Assembly (NCBI RefSeq): GCF_019797865.1
Contig: NZ_CP081869.1
Span: forward strand, 3,982,501 to 4,046,500
Source of the DNA: Chenggangzhangella methanolivorans
Lineage (GTDB): Bacteria > Pseudomonadota > Alphaproteobacteria > Rhizobiales > Methylopilaceae
DNA length: 64,000 bases
Reading direction: 5' to 3'
Shown here: positions 26,315 to 35,190 of the stretch, one piece after another
Position numbering within the stretch: position 1 is the first letter of the stretch
How the letters are laid out: each line of letters begins with the position of its first letter
Translations under genes and position numbers: made by a program
The notes under the pieces: model-generated
Told to the model about the DNA's origin: nothing
What the model saw: only the letters and a program-made list of their open reading frames with translations
The model's database searches: none

Positions 26315-27898
26315 ATGTCGCGCAAACCGCGGAAGACGCCCTTCGCTCTGACCCCGGCGAAAATCGTAAAGGCCGAAGACCTGGTCCGCCAAGGGCTGCA
26401 GACGCCAGGCCTCGAATGGCGCGAGGCCGGCGGTTTCTCGATCCGCTTCTCGACCCGTGGCGGAACCTACCGGCTGCGCACGGAGACCGCTACGCCCAAG
26501 CTCGGTGAGGTCGGGATCACTCCGGGCCACGTCGCCCGACACCTGGCGCACGAATGCAGGCAAGCGCTGCGCAGCGGGCGGGACCATAACGCCTATGTCC
26601 GCGTCTACACCGAAAGGTTCGAGGCCGGCGACGGCCACGACGCGGCCCACATCGAAGCGCTCCGGGTCTCCTCCGGCAAAAGCGGCGCGATCTCGTCCGA
26701 TGCGATCTGGACCGTCGCGGAGCTCAGCAAGAGTTTCGTCGACTACAAGGTCAAGAACGTTTTCAAGGACGGGCGATGGGCGACGAGATTTCCTCGGCTT
26801 TTCGACGATCCGGTGTTCGACCCGATCCGCAACAAGAAGGTGTGCGACGTCGGTCACGCGGATCTGTTCGCCATAAGGCGGGCTCTCGTCCCCACTGGGG
26901 AAAAAGGGGGAAGTCGCGCCGTTGTCCTTGTTCGCTACATGGTCGGCATGTTCGATCATGGGCTGGCCAACGAAGCGGATGTGTGCGGATTGCTCGGTCG
27001 CGATCCGATCTGGCGCGCCGTGACCGTCGAGGCCGAAAACAATCCTCGCCGCCGCGCGCCGGAGCCCGTCGAACTCGCCCGGACGCTCCTGATCGTAAAG
27101 CAGCATGCGGCGCGCGAAGATGGCGTCGTCGTGGCCTCGCTCACCTTGCAGACGCTGCTGCTGTTCGTTTTCAGCACAGCGCAACGGACCGGCGCGGCGG
27201 CAAAACTGCGTCGAGAAAATCTGCTCGCCTATCCAGGCCGAGCCGACTGGCGCATTGCGCATTTTCCCGGGGCTCAGATGAAGGGCCTCAAAGGAAAGAC
27301 GCTCGCGCACGCCGTCCCTGTGGCGCCGTCCATGGTCCGGGCGATCGAGCATATGTGGGCTGAAGTCGATCCGCAGTCCAAGAGCCAGTTCGTCTTCCCC
27401 GGGCACCGCGGCGCCGGCCCACGAGCCGCCGCAGGGCTCAACGGACTGTTCAGGCAGCTTCGAGGCGATGCGGACGACCGCCGACCGGCGCCCAAGACGT
27501 ATTATGAGGGCAAGCCTGGGCCAAAGCCGCGCCCACCGCGCAAGCGCAAGCCGATCGACCTGCTGGAAACCTACTTGCGAGAATTGAAGTCGCACCCCGA
27601 CGAGCAGACCGATTTTACCCCGCACGACGCTCGAAGGGGGTTCACGAACTTTCTGTCTGAGCGGGGCCTCGGCGGGGCGGCGTCGGCCGTCCTGGCGCAT
27701 GCGCAGGGCGATAACCACAAACAGTTCGTGGAGGAGAGCGCCGAGGAGCAGATGGCGAGGACCACGTCCCGGCACTACTTCACGAGCCAACGCATTGAGC
27801 TCAAGACGAAGGGCGTCGAGCTGTGGACCGCAGCGCTCGATGAGGCGCTCGTCGCAGAAGCCGACCGCGTTCAGGAAATCGGGCGCGCGATCGCGTAA
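26315..27898 (+). CDS. Tyrosine recombinase / phage-type integrase
   Basis: A 527-residue integrase, longer than usual. The catalytic domain occupies the C-terminal half: Arg291 in TAQRTGAAAKL, the HxxR box at His437-Arg440 (FTPHDARRGFTNFL) and the nucleophile Tyr488 in SRHYFTSQR. The N-terminal 180 residues resemble SAM-like core-binding domains of large alphaproteobacterial island integrases. The frame is open from 26147, but it would overlap the tRNA fragment; the ATG at 26315 begins a basic N-terminus (MSRKPRKTPFALTPAK). It should catalyse integration at the adjacent tRNA-Gly site. Confidence 0.88.
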   Translation: MSRKPRKTPFALTPAKIVKAEDLVRQGLQTPGLEWREAGGFSIRFSTRGGTYRLRTETATPKLGEVGITPGHVARHLAHECRQALRSGRDHNAYVRVYTERFEAGDGHDAAHIEALRVSSGKSGAISSDAIWTVAELSKSFVDYKVKNVFKDGRWATRFPRLFDDPVFDPIRNKKVCDVGHADLFAIRRALVPTGEKGGSRAVVLVRYMVGMFDHGLANEADVCGLLGRDPIWRAVTVEAENNPRRRAPEPVELARTLLIVKQHAAREDGVVVASLTLQTLLLFVFSTAQRTGAAAKLRRENLLAYPGRADWRIAHFPGAQMKGLKGKTLAHAVPVAPSMVRAIEHMWAEVDPQSKSQFVFPGHRGAGPRAAAGLNGLFRQLRGDADDRRPAPKTYYEGKPGPKPRPPRKRKPIDLLETYLRELKSHPDEQTDFTPHDARRGFTNFLSERGLGGAASAVLAHAQGDNHKQFVEESAEEQMARTTSRHYFTSQRIELKTKGVELWTAALDEALVAEADRVQEIGRAIA

Positions 27899-27977
27899 GC
27901 CCAGCTGATCCGCGCGACGAACCCGTCGCGCGCCCGGGCGCCGAAACCGGCGCCGTCGCTCTTCAGGAGCGAACCAG

Positions 27978-28151
27978 TTGTCCAACCGCAAACAGCCTGC
28001 CGCCAGGCCCGCATCCGTGGACCAAAGCAGGATCGTATTGAAAAAAATGATCGATAGAGATCTGCACAACGCGGACAAAAAGGGCAATAATGCCGAGATT
28101 CCAAACGGGTTAAGGAGGATTGTCGTAGCGCTCGGAAAACTCGGAAATTAG
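27978..28151 (+). CDS. Small basic hypothetical protein (TTG start)
   Basis: A 57-residue frame with TTG start and AGGAG 8 bases upstream. The sequence is Lys/Arg-rich and looks like a folded mini-protein (LKKMIDRDLHNADKKGN then GLRRIVVALGKLGN). It is AT-richer than its flanks and sits 80 bp after the integrase, where excisionase or regulator genes are common. I do not recognise a family. Confidence 0.45.
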   Translation: MSNRKQPAARPASVDQSRIVLKKMIDRDLHNADKKGNNAEIPNGLRRIVVALGKLGN

Positions 28152-28258
28152 GTGTTGTGCAATTTCCACCCATGTGCTACATGTGGGTTGGTCAGGCTGG
28201 GGATGTGCACGCGCAGCCTCTGCCGATGCTTCGACCCGCCAACCGGAAAGAGGTGACC

Positions 28259-28507
28259 TTGGCCAACAACCACAACGTCGTGCCGTTCGCGCCCAAGCCC
28301 GTTCAGGCCTCGCCCGACAAGGACGACGCCCGCGCGCAGGGCGCCCACCCCGTCGGCGCCACGGCCCCGCGCATGGAGCTGACCAGGCTGGTCAGCCTCA
28401 TCGGCGGCGAGATCGGCCCGGAGCTCTGCAGCGCCTGCCGCTGCGCCGTCTGCGGGGACCCCGTCGAGCCGTACGAGGAGCTCGTGCTGGAGCACCTGGC
28501 CTCGTAA
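28259..28507 (+). CDS. Small hypothetical protein with Cys cluster
   Basis: About 82 residues from a TTG start with AAAGAGG upstream; an ATG at 28226 in the same frame is the alternative. The C-terminus has CSACRCAVCGDPVEPYEE, four cysteines that could bind zinc. The N-terminal part is Pro/Ala-rich. It lies between the integrase and serine recombinase genes of the island. The function is unknown. Confidence 0.5.
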   Translation: MANNHNVVPFAPKPVQASPDKDDARAQGAHPVGATAPRMELTRLVSLIGGEIGPELCSACRCAVCGDPVEPYEELVLEHLAS

Positions 28508-28960
28508 TCTGACTGTCCGGCGCAGCGCTTTCTGAGGCGCTGCGCGTCGAAACTGACTTCAGCGGACCGGCGCAAGACGCCGGTCCGCCAATCGTCGTGT
28601 GCGTTTCTTCACATCGGCCGCCGGGGATCCCGGCGCTCTTCGCACCTCAACCGTCCGAGGACCGATTGTTCGAGAACGTCGCAATGCGCGATGACGTCGT
28701 GCCGATCGCCATCAAGTCCTTTTCGCCGCCGCGTCTCATGATGCGCTGCGTGCCCGTGCGCGACTTCTAGCGCGCTTTCGAGACGCTCCGGCCCCGAGCC
28801 GCCGCGTCGCCCTTCATACGAGTTCGAACGCGAGCAGCGCCGGCGCAGCCGGCAGCTGATCGCCCGCGATCCTTCAGCATCTGCTCGCCCGCTGCGGGTG
28901 AGAGCGCTCGCGATCGGCGCAACGCCGACGTGTCCTTTTCAACCAGCCATGAGGCCCAGA
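28508..28960. other. Intergenic region upstream of the serine recombinase
   Basis: About 450 bp. A hairpin with 9-bp arms (GGACCGGCG / CGCCGGTCC) lies near 28563-28586 without a T-tract. A GTG-initiated frame of 57 codons (28597-28770) reads without stops but has no ribosome site or recognisable similarity, so I leave it unassigned. The promoter of the recombinase gene should be here. Confidence 0.4.
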
Positions 28961-31909
28961 ATGTCCAACAGCAAGACCACCATCACCACCGAGGCCGAGA
29001 CCTCCAGGATCGCCCGCGCCAAGGGCGCGACCGCCAAGATCGGCCGCGCCGCGCGTAAGGCCGCCCCGGCCGAGGCCGTGTCCGCGTCGCCGGCCCCGAA
29101 GGCCAAGCGCGGCAAGGCCGTATCGCCCAAGGCGGCGGCCGCGCCGGTCGTCACGGAAGAGGTCGTGCCCGCGCCGGCCCAGAAGGCCAAGCGCGCCAAG
29201 GCCGCGTCGCCCAAGGCGGCGGCTGCGCCGGTCATCCCGGCCGAGGTCGAGGCCGTGGCGGCCCCGAAGGCGAAGCGCGGCAAGGCCGTGTCGTCCACGG
29301 CGGCGGCCGCGCCGGTCATCCCGACCGAGGTCGTGCCCGCGCCGGCCCCGAAGGCCAAGCGCGGCAAGGCCGCATCGCCCAAGGCGGCGGCTGCGCCGGT
29401 CGTCACGGCCGAGGTCGTGCCCGCGCCGGCCCCGGAGGCCAAGCGCGGCAAAGCCGCGTCGCCCAAAGCGGTGAAGCTCAACGAGGCCGTCACCTCCGTG
29501 TCGATCAATCCGGTTTCGACCTGGTCGCCCTCGAGCGAAGAGCCGGCGGGCGAGGAGGGCTCCGCCCCCAAGTCGAAGCTCGATCGCGCCAAGGGGGCGA
29601 AGAGCCGCGTCGGCCGCAACAAGCCCACGAAGGGCCCCGAGACCGACACGGGCGCGTCCGGCGACGGCGAGATGATCGCCCTGCTCGAGAGCGTCGAAAA
29701 GCCGTGGTCAGACCTCGTGGTGACGGCGCTCACGGAGGAAGAGAAGAAGAGGCAGTTCAAACGCGCCGTCGGTTACCTGCGATACTCGACTCGCGGCCAG
29801 TCGCCGAACTCGCTGGTGCGTCAGGCTGAGCTCATCCGCCAATACGCGGCCGCGCATGGCATGACCGTGGTGGCGATCGTTTCAGACATCGCCACCAGCG
29901 GGACGCTCGAGAAGCGTCCGGGTCTCGATGAGGGGCTCGTCATGCTCGCCGACAAGCACGCTGACGTCCTGATCGGCGAGGATTGCGATCGCTTCGCCCG
30001 CAAGCATTCGATCTTCCCGAACCTGTTCGACAAGGTCAACGACCTCGGCGGGCAGCTCTGGACCGTGTCTAAAGGTCATATCGCCGATGGCACGACGGCC
30101 AATCTCTACGGCGCCATCGCCGCCGAGGATCGCCTTAGGACGGTTTCCCGCCTGTCCGCCGGGTTGCGCGTGTCCATCAATCATGGCCGCCGCATTCCCT
30201 ATCTCGGCTATGGCTATGATCCCGGCGCCGAGAAGGGCCTCTGGCAGATCAACGAGGAGGAGGCCGGCCATATCCGCAAAATGTTCGATATGGCCGAAAC
30301 CGGCGTCAGCCACCACTATATCGCGATCGTTATGAACCAGCAGGGCTTGCGCACCCGCAAGGGTCATCCCTGGCGATCGACGACGATCCGCAAAATGTTG
30401 TGCAACCCGATCTTCTCGGGCGTCTACCTGTTCGGCCGGAAAGGCTACCGTACCACCGCCGGCGCTCGTCCCACGCTTGTCGTCGAGTTCGAACAGCTGG
30501 CGATCATTTCGGCCAAGCAGTTCGCCGCCGTCGCCTGGCGCCTGAGCCAACGCGCCAGGGAGCGCAAGGTCAAAAACGCCCCGCGCGTCCAGTACACCGC
30601 TCATTTCCTGGACCGTCGCGTGACATGCGACGCGTGTGACCGCCATATGTATGCCAAGACCCGCCAGAGCGGCCCGGCTTATCGCCGCAGCCTGGAGTGC
30701 AGGGGTGGGGACGGGCTGTTCATAGCGGGCCACGGGCTCGAGGAAGGTATCGTGCGTGGCGCGGTGCTGGACTGCATCGAACGCAGGCTGCTGACCGACG
30801 AGGCGAGCGAACTGTTCGACGCCGAGCGCGCCGCCCGTCGCGAAAGGGAGCGCCGCGCCCTCGGCAAGGAGAAGATCTCGTTGTCGCTGCAGCTTCAGTC
30901 CGCCGAGGCGAAGGCCGACGCGTCGTTCGAAGACGGCTGGATGATCGGAGCGAGCGAAGATCGCCGCATCCGCAAGCGCATCGAGCTCGAGGAGAAGGTC
31001 ACGGAGATCCGCGACCTCATCAATCAGCTCAGGCTCCGCGAGAAGGCCTTGCTCGCCGCCGACGAGAACCGCGAGACGCTCGCCGAGCGTTTCACGCGCT
31101 TCCGCGAGGAAGGCTCGAGCCTCAGCTCGCAGGCCGCGTTCGAGCTGGCGCATGCGCTGCGCTCGGTGCTCGTCGGGGTCAGGGTTTCGTTCGATCGCGA
31201 GAACGGGGCCTACGACCTGCGCATCGAGCTCGCGCCCGACGGCGGCGCCGACTTGATGGGGGCGGCGCCCCAGGAGACGGTGGTTGAGTATCGCCGTATC
31301 TACCGGCGGATCCTGCGCGATTCCGGGGATGAGTTCCTGACCCGTGTGCGCGCCGCTCTCGAAGCCGGCTGGCTCAGCCTCAGCCGTCAGGACTACCTGC
31401 GGCTCGTCGAGGCGGCCCCGGTCCTGACGACCTTGCCGAAGAGCTGGCCGGTGGAGACCCGGATCAACTTCATACGCGGGGTCCTGGCATGCGCGCTGAC
31501 CGGGCTTGCCGCCACCGCCCTTGACGACCTCGTCGAAGCCGAGGGTCGTCGCAGCCGCAGCGGCGGCATCCACCAGCTGCGTGGCGGCTTCGAGAGGCTT
31601 GCTGCGTCGGGCGGGGTCGAACAGCTGCGCGATGCGCTGCTCGCACTCGACATCGCAGGCCTTCCCCGCATCGAGGGAGAGCTCATGCCCGACCGCCACA
31701 AGCTGCCGATCATGACCTGGCTCCCCGAATGGGACGCCCCCGAATGGCGGTCTCACGACGGCTCGCACGCGTTCTCAAACGATCAGGGCGATGTTGCGCC
31801 CTTCGTTTGCGACGCTCCGGGAATGCAGACGCCCGAGCCGTGCGACGGCGATTCCGAGGTCGACGAGCGCGACGTCTGGGCTCTCGCCGCCGCGGGCGAC
31901 GACGACTGA
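28961..31909 (+). CDS. Large serine recombinase with histone-H1-like N-terminal repeats
   Basis: A 982-residue site-specific recombinase. Residues 40-180 are Ala/Lys/Pro repeats; residues 268-420 are the resolvase catalytic domain with Ser276 in GYLRYSTRGQSPNSLVRQ and the Arg pair of GEDCDRFARKHS. The recombinase domain follows (PYLGYGYDPGAEKGLWQ, HYIAIVMNQQGLRTRKGHPW), then a zinc-ribbon-like CDACDRHMYAK and a coiled coil near residues 640-720. A C-terminal extension of about 250 residues is unassigned. The ATG at 28961 has GAGG 8 bases upstream. The N-terminal tail is highly unusual for this family. Confidence 0.85.
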   Translation: MSNSKTTITTEAETSRIARAKGATAKIGRAARKAAPAEAVSASPAPKAKRGKAVSPKAAAAPVVTEEVVPAPAQKAKRAKAASPKAAAAPVIPAEVEAVAAPKAKRGKAVSSTAAAAPVIPTEVVPAPAPKAKRGKAASPKAAAAPVVTAEVVPAPAPEAKRGKAASPKAVKLNEAVTSVSINPVSTWSPSSEEPAGEEGSAPKSKLDRAKGAKSRVGRNKPTKGPETDTGASGDGEMIALLESVEKPWSDLVVTALTEEEKKRQFKRAVGYLRYSTRGQSPNSLVRQAELIRQYAAAHGMTVVAIVSDIATSGTLEKRPGLDEGLVMLADKHADVLIGEDCDRFARKHSIFPNLFDKVNDLGGQLWTVSKGHIADGTTANLYGAIAAEDRLRTVSRLSAGLRVSINHGRRIPYLGYGYDPGAEKGLWQINEEEAGHIRKMFDMAETGVSHHYIAIVMNQQGLRTRKGHPWRSTTIRKMLCNPIFSGVYLFGRKGYRTTAGARPTLVVEFEQLAIISAKQFAAVAWRLSQRARERKVKNAPRVQYTAHFLDRRVTCDACDRHMYAKTRQSGPAYRRSLECRGGDGLFIAGHGLEEGIVRGAVLDCIERRLLTDEASELFDAERAARRERERRALGKEKISLSLQLQSAEAKADASFEDGWMIGASEDRRIRKRIELEEKVTEIRDLINQLRLREKALLAADENRETLAERFTRFREEGSSLSSQAAFELAHALRSVLVGVRVSFDRENGAYDLRIELAPDGGADLMGAAPQETVVEYRRIYRRILRDSGDEFLTRVRAALEAGWLSLSRQDYLRLVEAAPVLTTLPKSWPVETRINFIRGVLACALTGLAATALDDLVEAEGRRSRSGGIHQLRGGFERLAASGGVEQLRDALLALDIAGLPRIEGELMPDRHKLPIMTWLPEWDAPEWRSHDGSHAFSNDQGDVAPFVCDAPGMQTPEPCDGDSEVDERDVWALAAAGDDD
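29086..29478 (+). repeat. In-frame 84-bp tandem repeat, about 4.5 copies
   Basis: Units of 28 codons begin near 29086, 29168, 29252, 29336 and 29420. Each encodes a variant of PAPKAKRGKAASPKAAAAPV followed by an EVV-type end. The product is a Lys/Ala/Pro tail resembling histone H1 or AlgP DNA-condensing tails. Unit boundaries keep the frame. Confidence 0.85.
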
Positions 31910-31941
31910 CGCAACACGTCAGTCGAGGTCGACATATGAGA

Positions 31942-31970
31942 AGGGCGGGATGATCATCCCGCCCTTTTTC
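31942..31970. terminator. Perfect-palindrome bidirectional terminator
   Basis: A 24-bp perfect palindrome (arms AGGGCGGGATGA / TCATCCCGCCCT) followed by TTTTT. It sits between the stop of the serine recombinase and the 3' end of the convergent helix-turn-helix gene, whose last codons lie inside it. Confidence 0.85.
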
Positions 31971-32874
31971 GTGCCGACCGCTCTGTCGCTTTCGCCTGAC
32001 ACGCGCCATCGGGCTGCGGCGATCGGTTGGCGGACCCGTGCGCTGACTTGGCTCGCGCGGCAGGCGCTTTACGGCCGAGCATGCTTCGTGCCTGCTCCGC
32101 CGCCGAGCGCTGGTCGAACGGCCCGCCGTGCTTTTTGGCGTCGTACGCCCAAATGCTCAGTCGCTTCTCGAGAGGCCGGCCGAGCGCTTCCATCTCTCTC
32201 GCCAACGGCATCGACTTGAGCATGGCGCGAGCATGCCTCTCCGCCTCCTTGGACGAGCAGGCCAGCGAGACTATATCGTGCGAGAACAGCAGCCCAAGCG
32301 CCGTCAGGAGCGCGTCCCGGCACTTGGCGAGTTCGATATCGATGTCGGAGAACGGGCCGGTCGCCACGATAGCCAGCCGCTGCAGCCCGTCCCGGCTTTG
32401 CAGCGTGATGTGGGCGCCGGTCAGCTCGCTGAAGCGCTCGAGCTCCTCGAATTGAGGCATCTCGCGCAGGATGTGGTCCCGCACCGCCATTCTGAACGGC
32501 CGTGTCGTCCGATGGGCCAGCGACGGCTTCGTACGCCCGGCGCGGGCGGCGCGAGACCGTTCGATCAGCTTCTCGACCGTCATCTTGCCGCGTGCGAACA
32601 AGCGAGCCGCCGCGGTCGCGCGTCCACGGTTGAACTCACGCCACGTCCGAAGCTCCTCGACGACCGGGAGGGGCAAGGTGGACACCACAACCTTGGGAAA
32701 GGGATCTGTGGCCGCAAATTTATGAGCCGAGATCGCCCTGCGCAGATAGGCTGGGCTGACCTCGAGAACCTCGGCGAGATCCTTCGTCTTGCCGCCACGC
32801 TTGCCGAACGGCTGGGCCTCGATTTGGTCGCACGAACGCTCCGCCAGTTCGACCCAACGTTGCTCAAGCACCAA
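31954..32874 (-). CDS. Putative DNA-binding protein of unknown family
   Basis: A 306-residue basic protein. Near residues 30-50 a helix-turn-helix-like segment is visible (KTKDLAEVLEVSPAYLRRAI), followed by a helical region with many Arg, and a basic disordered tail (PAARAKSAHGSANRSPQPDG). It could be an island partition or transcription factor. I recognise no domain with confidence. It is convergent with the serine recombinase and shares its terminator. Confidence 0.6.
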   Translation of the reverse strand: MVLEQRWVELAERSCDQIEAQPFGKRGGKTKDLAEVLEVSPAYLRRAISAHKFAATDPFPKVVVSTLPLPVVEELRTWREFNRGRATAAARLFARGKMTVEKLIERSRAARAGRTKPSLAHRTTRPFRMAVRDHILREMPQFEELERFSELTGAHITLQSRDGLQRLAIVATGPFSDIDIELAKCRDALLTALGLLFSHDIVSLACSSKEAERHARAMLKSMPLAREMEALGRPLEKRLSIWAYDAKKHGGPFDQRSAAEQARSMLGRKAPAARAKSAHGSANRSPQPDGACQAKATERSARKRAG

Positions 32875-33070
32875 GTTTTTGAGGAATTACACCATCGCGA
32901 TAGGCGCGCTTTGCAGCCCGCGTGGAATAGGCCAATCCCTCATTCGACAGAATGCTGTCCAGGGCCTGACTCCCAGCGAAAATCACAGCGGCAAGCGTTT
33001 TGGCTCGCCGCAGCCAGGCAAGATAGTCCCGTCTAACCGTTGATTCAAGAGGGGGTCTGGCTTGATGGGC

Positions 33071-33126
33071 GTCGACGATCTCGGATGACCCTCGTCGTAC
33101 GACGAGGGTCATCCGAGATCGTCGAC
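33071..33126. repeat. 56-bp perfect palindrome (28-bp arms, no spacer)
   Basis: The left arm (33071-33098) begins GTCGACGATCTCGGATGACC and ends CTCGTCGT; the right arm (33099-33126) is its exact reverse complement. It lies directly after the IS1595 transposase remnant. It is best read as two copies of the same insertion-sequence end meeting head to head. It is too perfect and too long for chance. Confidence 0.8.
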
Positions 33127-33134
33127 ACCACAAA

Positions 33135-33515
33135 CCGATCAGGAATTAGAGGTTCGCCAGCCGATAGCTTTGGGCCTGAGCGTTGTGGGAACAGATCATT
33201 GAAACAGGGATTGCAGAAAGGGTCGGAGGCGTTACGGAACGCCTCGTCGGCGTGGACCGTGCTGCCGGGCTTGATCCGGCGCTCAAGCGTCCAGACGGAC
33301 TGCGCCTCGCGCTCGACCACGAACGGCAGGGTGCGGCCGCCACGCTCGCGCATGATGACGACCACCGTCGTTCGCCGTTCTGGTTCTTCGCCAGCCGGCG
33401 GTCGCGCCGGTTCTCCCAGCAGGCGCTCGCGGGCTTCACGTGGCCGCCGAAATAGGCACCGTCGACCTCGATCGTGCCGGAGGCCTCGATCTCGTCCATG
33501 CCCTTTCAGAAATTG
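33135..33515 (-). pseudogene. IS1595 family transposase remnant
   Basis: On the minus strand the DDE-type core of an IS1595 transposase is visible in two frames: GTIEVDGAYFGGHVKPA, RRDRRLAKNQNGERR, then VVVIMRERGGRTLPFVVERE and GSTVHADEAF. The N-terminal zinc-finger part is missing and the end diverges after HADEAF, where about 90 residues should follow. The 56-bp palindrome adjoins its 3' end. It is inactive. Confidence 0.8.
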
Positions 33516-33519
33516 AAAT

Positions 33520-34427
33520 GAGGAAGGTGAAAGTGGCGCCTCACGATGCGCTTCATCGCCTCGTCGAATAGCGCTCCGTCTTGAAGCGTCCGGCATAGCG
33601 TTGGCCGACTCGATATGATCGGAGCCATATTGATTGAAAGCGGCGGTGACGATCGCCTGAGCGTGATCGATGTCGGAGATCACTCCTTTTTCACCGTCCT
33701 TCGGCCGGAGCTTCAGCGAGAGCAAACCGAGTGCTCCCTGGACCGTTAGACCAATGCTTTCTGGCTCGTCGGATTTCAGGCAGTGATTTGCGTTTGTTAG
33801 CTCGCGGCCGAGCAAAGCCGCGACAAGGCGCGCGCCTGTATCGTGCTCACCATTTCGTCTTTCCGGGCAGTTCGGGTTCCTTTCGTTGCATTGTTGAGGA
33901 TGGTGCGTGACCAAATCAATCCCCGTGCAGTGGCTGAGCGCTATGTCGTCGTCGATCATGAGCTCGAGCGCGATGGCGCGGTTTCGGCGCCAATCGACGC
34001 CGTCGAACAGCAACGGTCCGAGATGCGACATCGGATCATATCTGGTGAGAGCAGGCAGCTCACTCGAAAGGTCACGTTCGGTGATCAAGAAGCGACACGC
34101 TGGCGGACTATATTCGATGCACTCGACCCAATAAAAATGCGACTGGTCAGCGAACAGGCTCCAATTGAAACCGAAACGCACGGAACCATACCGGTAGCCA
34201 TCGCGCCAATGATTGGGAGACACCCAAGACACGGTGGTGCGCGTTTTATTCAGTTCGCTCTCATCATAAACCAGGCCCCGTTTGACCCTGCCGTCCTCGA
34301 TGATCCTTGTAGCGGAGAGACGATGGGTGGTGTGGTAGACCTGCGAGAGCACCGGCCAGTTAAGGTCGTCCTCGGCCTTGAAGCTGCTTCCGAACGGCTC
34401 CCACGGCGCCATCTGACCTACCTTCAC
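33520..34427 (-). CDS. Conserved hypothetical protein, 3' end replaced by IS1595 debris
   Basis: About 300 residues of a conserved-looking protein. The N-terminal half reads VYHTTHRLSATRIIEDGRV, TTVSWVSPNHWRDGYRYGSV then FYWVECIEYSPPACRFLITE. The H-x(n)-G-L / Y layout recalls ADP-ribosyltransferase-like enzymes of the DarT or RNA 2'-phosphotransferase type, but I cannot confirm this. The middle carries CTGIDLVTHHPQQCNERNPN. Its frame runs on into the IS1595 remnant, so the natural C-terminus is lost. It is preceded by a PIN-domain gene. Confidence 0.55.
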
Positions 34428-34478
34428 ACGCTACCAGAAGGCCGCACTCTGTGCGGCGGGTTGGATACTGGGATGCGA

Positions 34479-35093
34479 TCAAAGCCATAGGCCTGCCCAT
34501 GGCTTCACGTGCCACCACCACTCGATGGGCGTCAGAAACCGGATCGGAAGGTTGTTCGCAAGATGGCGCTTCCGGATGATCGTCCGCTGGTCGCATGTGC
34601 AGAAGACATCGCAATTGAAGCCAATCGCGTTTCCGATGAGTTCGCGATCATGCTCGCCTGGAAAAGCCGACAGTAGCCGTGTTTCGACGAGAGATCGACC
34701 GAGGCGGTCCGCGAAGCCGTCATTGAGAGGGCTGACGAGTTCGATCGCGTAATCGGTCAGATCCGCCTTGAACTCCTCATCAGGGGTCTTCACGATCTCA
34801 TCCAGCACCTTCCGTGATGCCAGAATGCTCCAGTCTGCGCGAGCCCCGGTCTGGAATACGTGCATTAAGGCTTCGACATCGTGGCGCTTGGTCGTGTCGA
34901 GCGTGTCATCGATCGGCGCTTGCTCGAACACCTGATCGCTGTAGCGAACGAGCAGGTTGACGACGTTCGTATCGAGGAAGATGCGCCGTGGCAGGGCTTC
35001 ATATGGGAAGCGAGCGCAGTCTTCGCTGTGTCGCTCCTGCGTTTGGTAGAGTACCCATTTCGCCCGGCAGGCGTCCCATCGCTCCAGTCCCAC
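34479..35093 (-). CDS. PIN-like domain protein (putative ribonuclease)
   Basis: A 204-residue protein with PIN-fold acidic residues: FLDTNVVNLLVRY near residue 40, a Glu in KVLDEIVKTPDEE near residue 98, and the C-terminal Asp pair region DRELIGNAIGFNCDVFCTCD near residue 150. PIN domains are metal-dependent RNases, often toxins. It lies 51 bp upstream of the conserved unknown gene on the same strand. No typical small antitoxin is adjacent, so a toxin-antitoxin role is only a possibility. Confidence 0.72.
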   Translation of the reverse strand: MGLERWDACRAKWVLYQTQERHSEDCARFPYEALPRRIFLDTNVVNLLVRYSDQVFEQAPIDDTLDTTKRHDVEALMHVFQTGARADWSILASRKVLDEIVKTPDEEFKADLTDYAIELVSPLNDGFADRLGRSLVETRLLSAFPGEHDRELIGNAIGFNCDVFCTCDQRTIIRKRHLANNLPIRFLTPIEWWWHVKPWAGLWL

Positions 35094-35190
35094 AGAGCCC
35101 CCTAAGCATGCCGTCGTCAGCCGAGACGTTCCGGGATGAACCTTGGCTTAATCAAGGACCTTGTCCCGTTTCCAATAGAGAACGCGACGG

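Noticed and set aside
26297..28087. 596-codon open frame on the minus strand opposite the integrase
   Set aside because: It has no recognisable motifs, and the plus strand carries the complete catalytic set of a tyrosine recombinase.
29086..29478. A CRISPR array
   Set aside because: The repeats are in-frame 84-bp coding units without spacers of unrelated sequence. No CRISPR array was seen elsewhere in the window.
29882..31768. 628-codon open frame on the minus strand opposite the serine recombinase
   Set aside because: It is a shadow of the high-GC coding strand; it shows no domain, and the plus strand encodes a clear recombinase.
33045..34427. A single 460-residue protein on the minus strand
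   Set aside because: The frame joins a conserved unknown protein to IS1595 transposase debris and then to the 56-bp palindrome; it is a chimera, not one gene.
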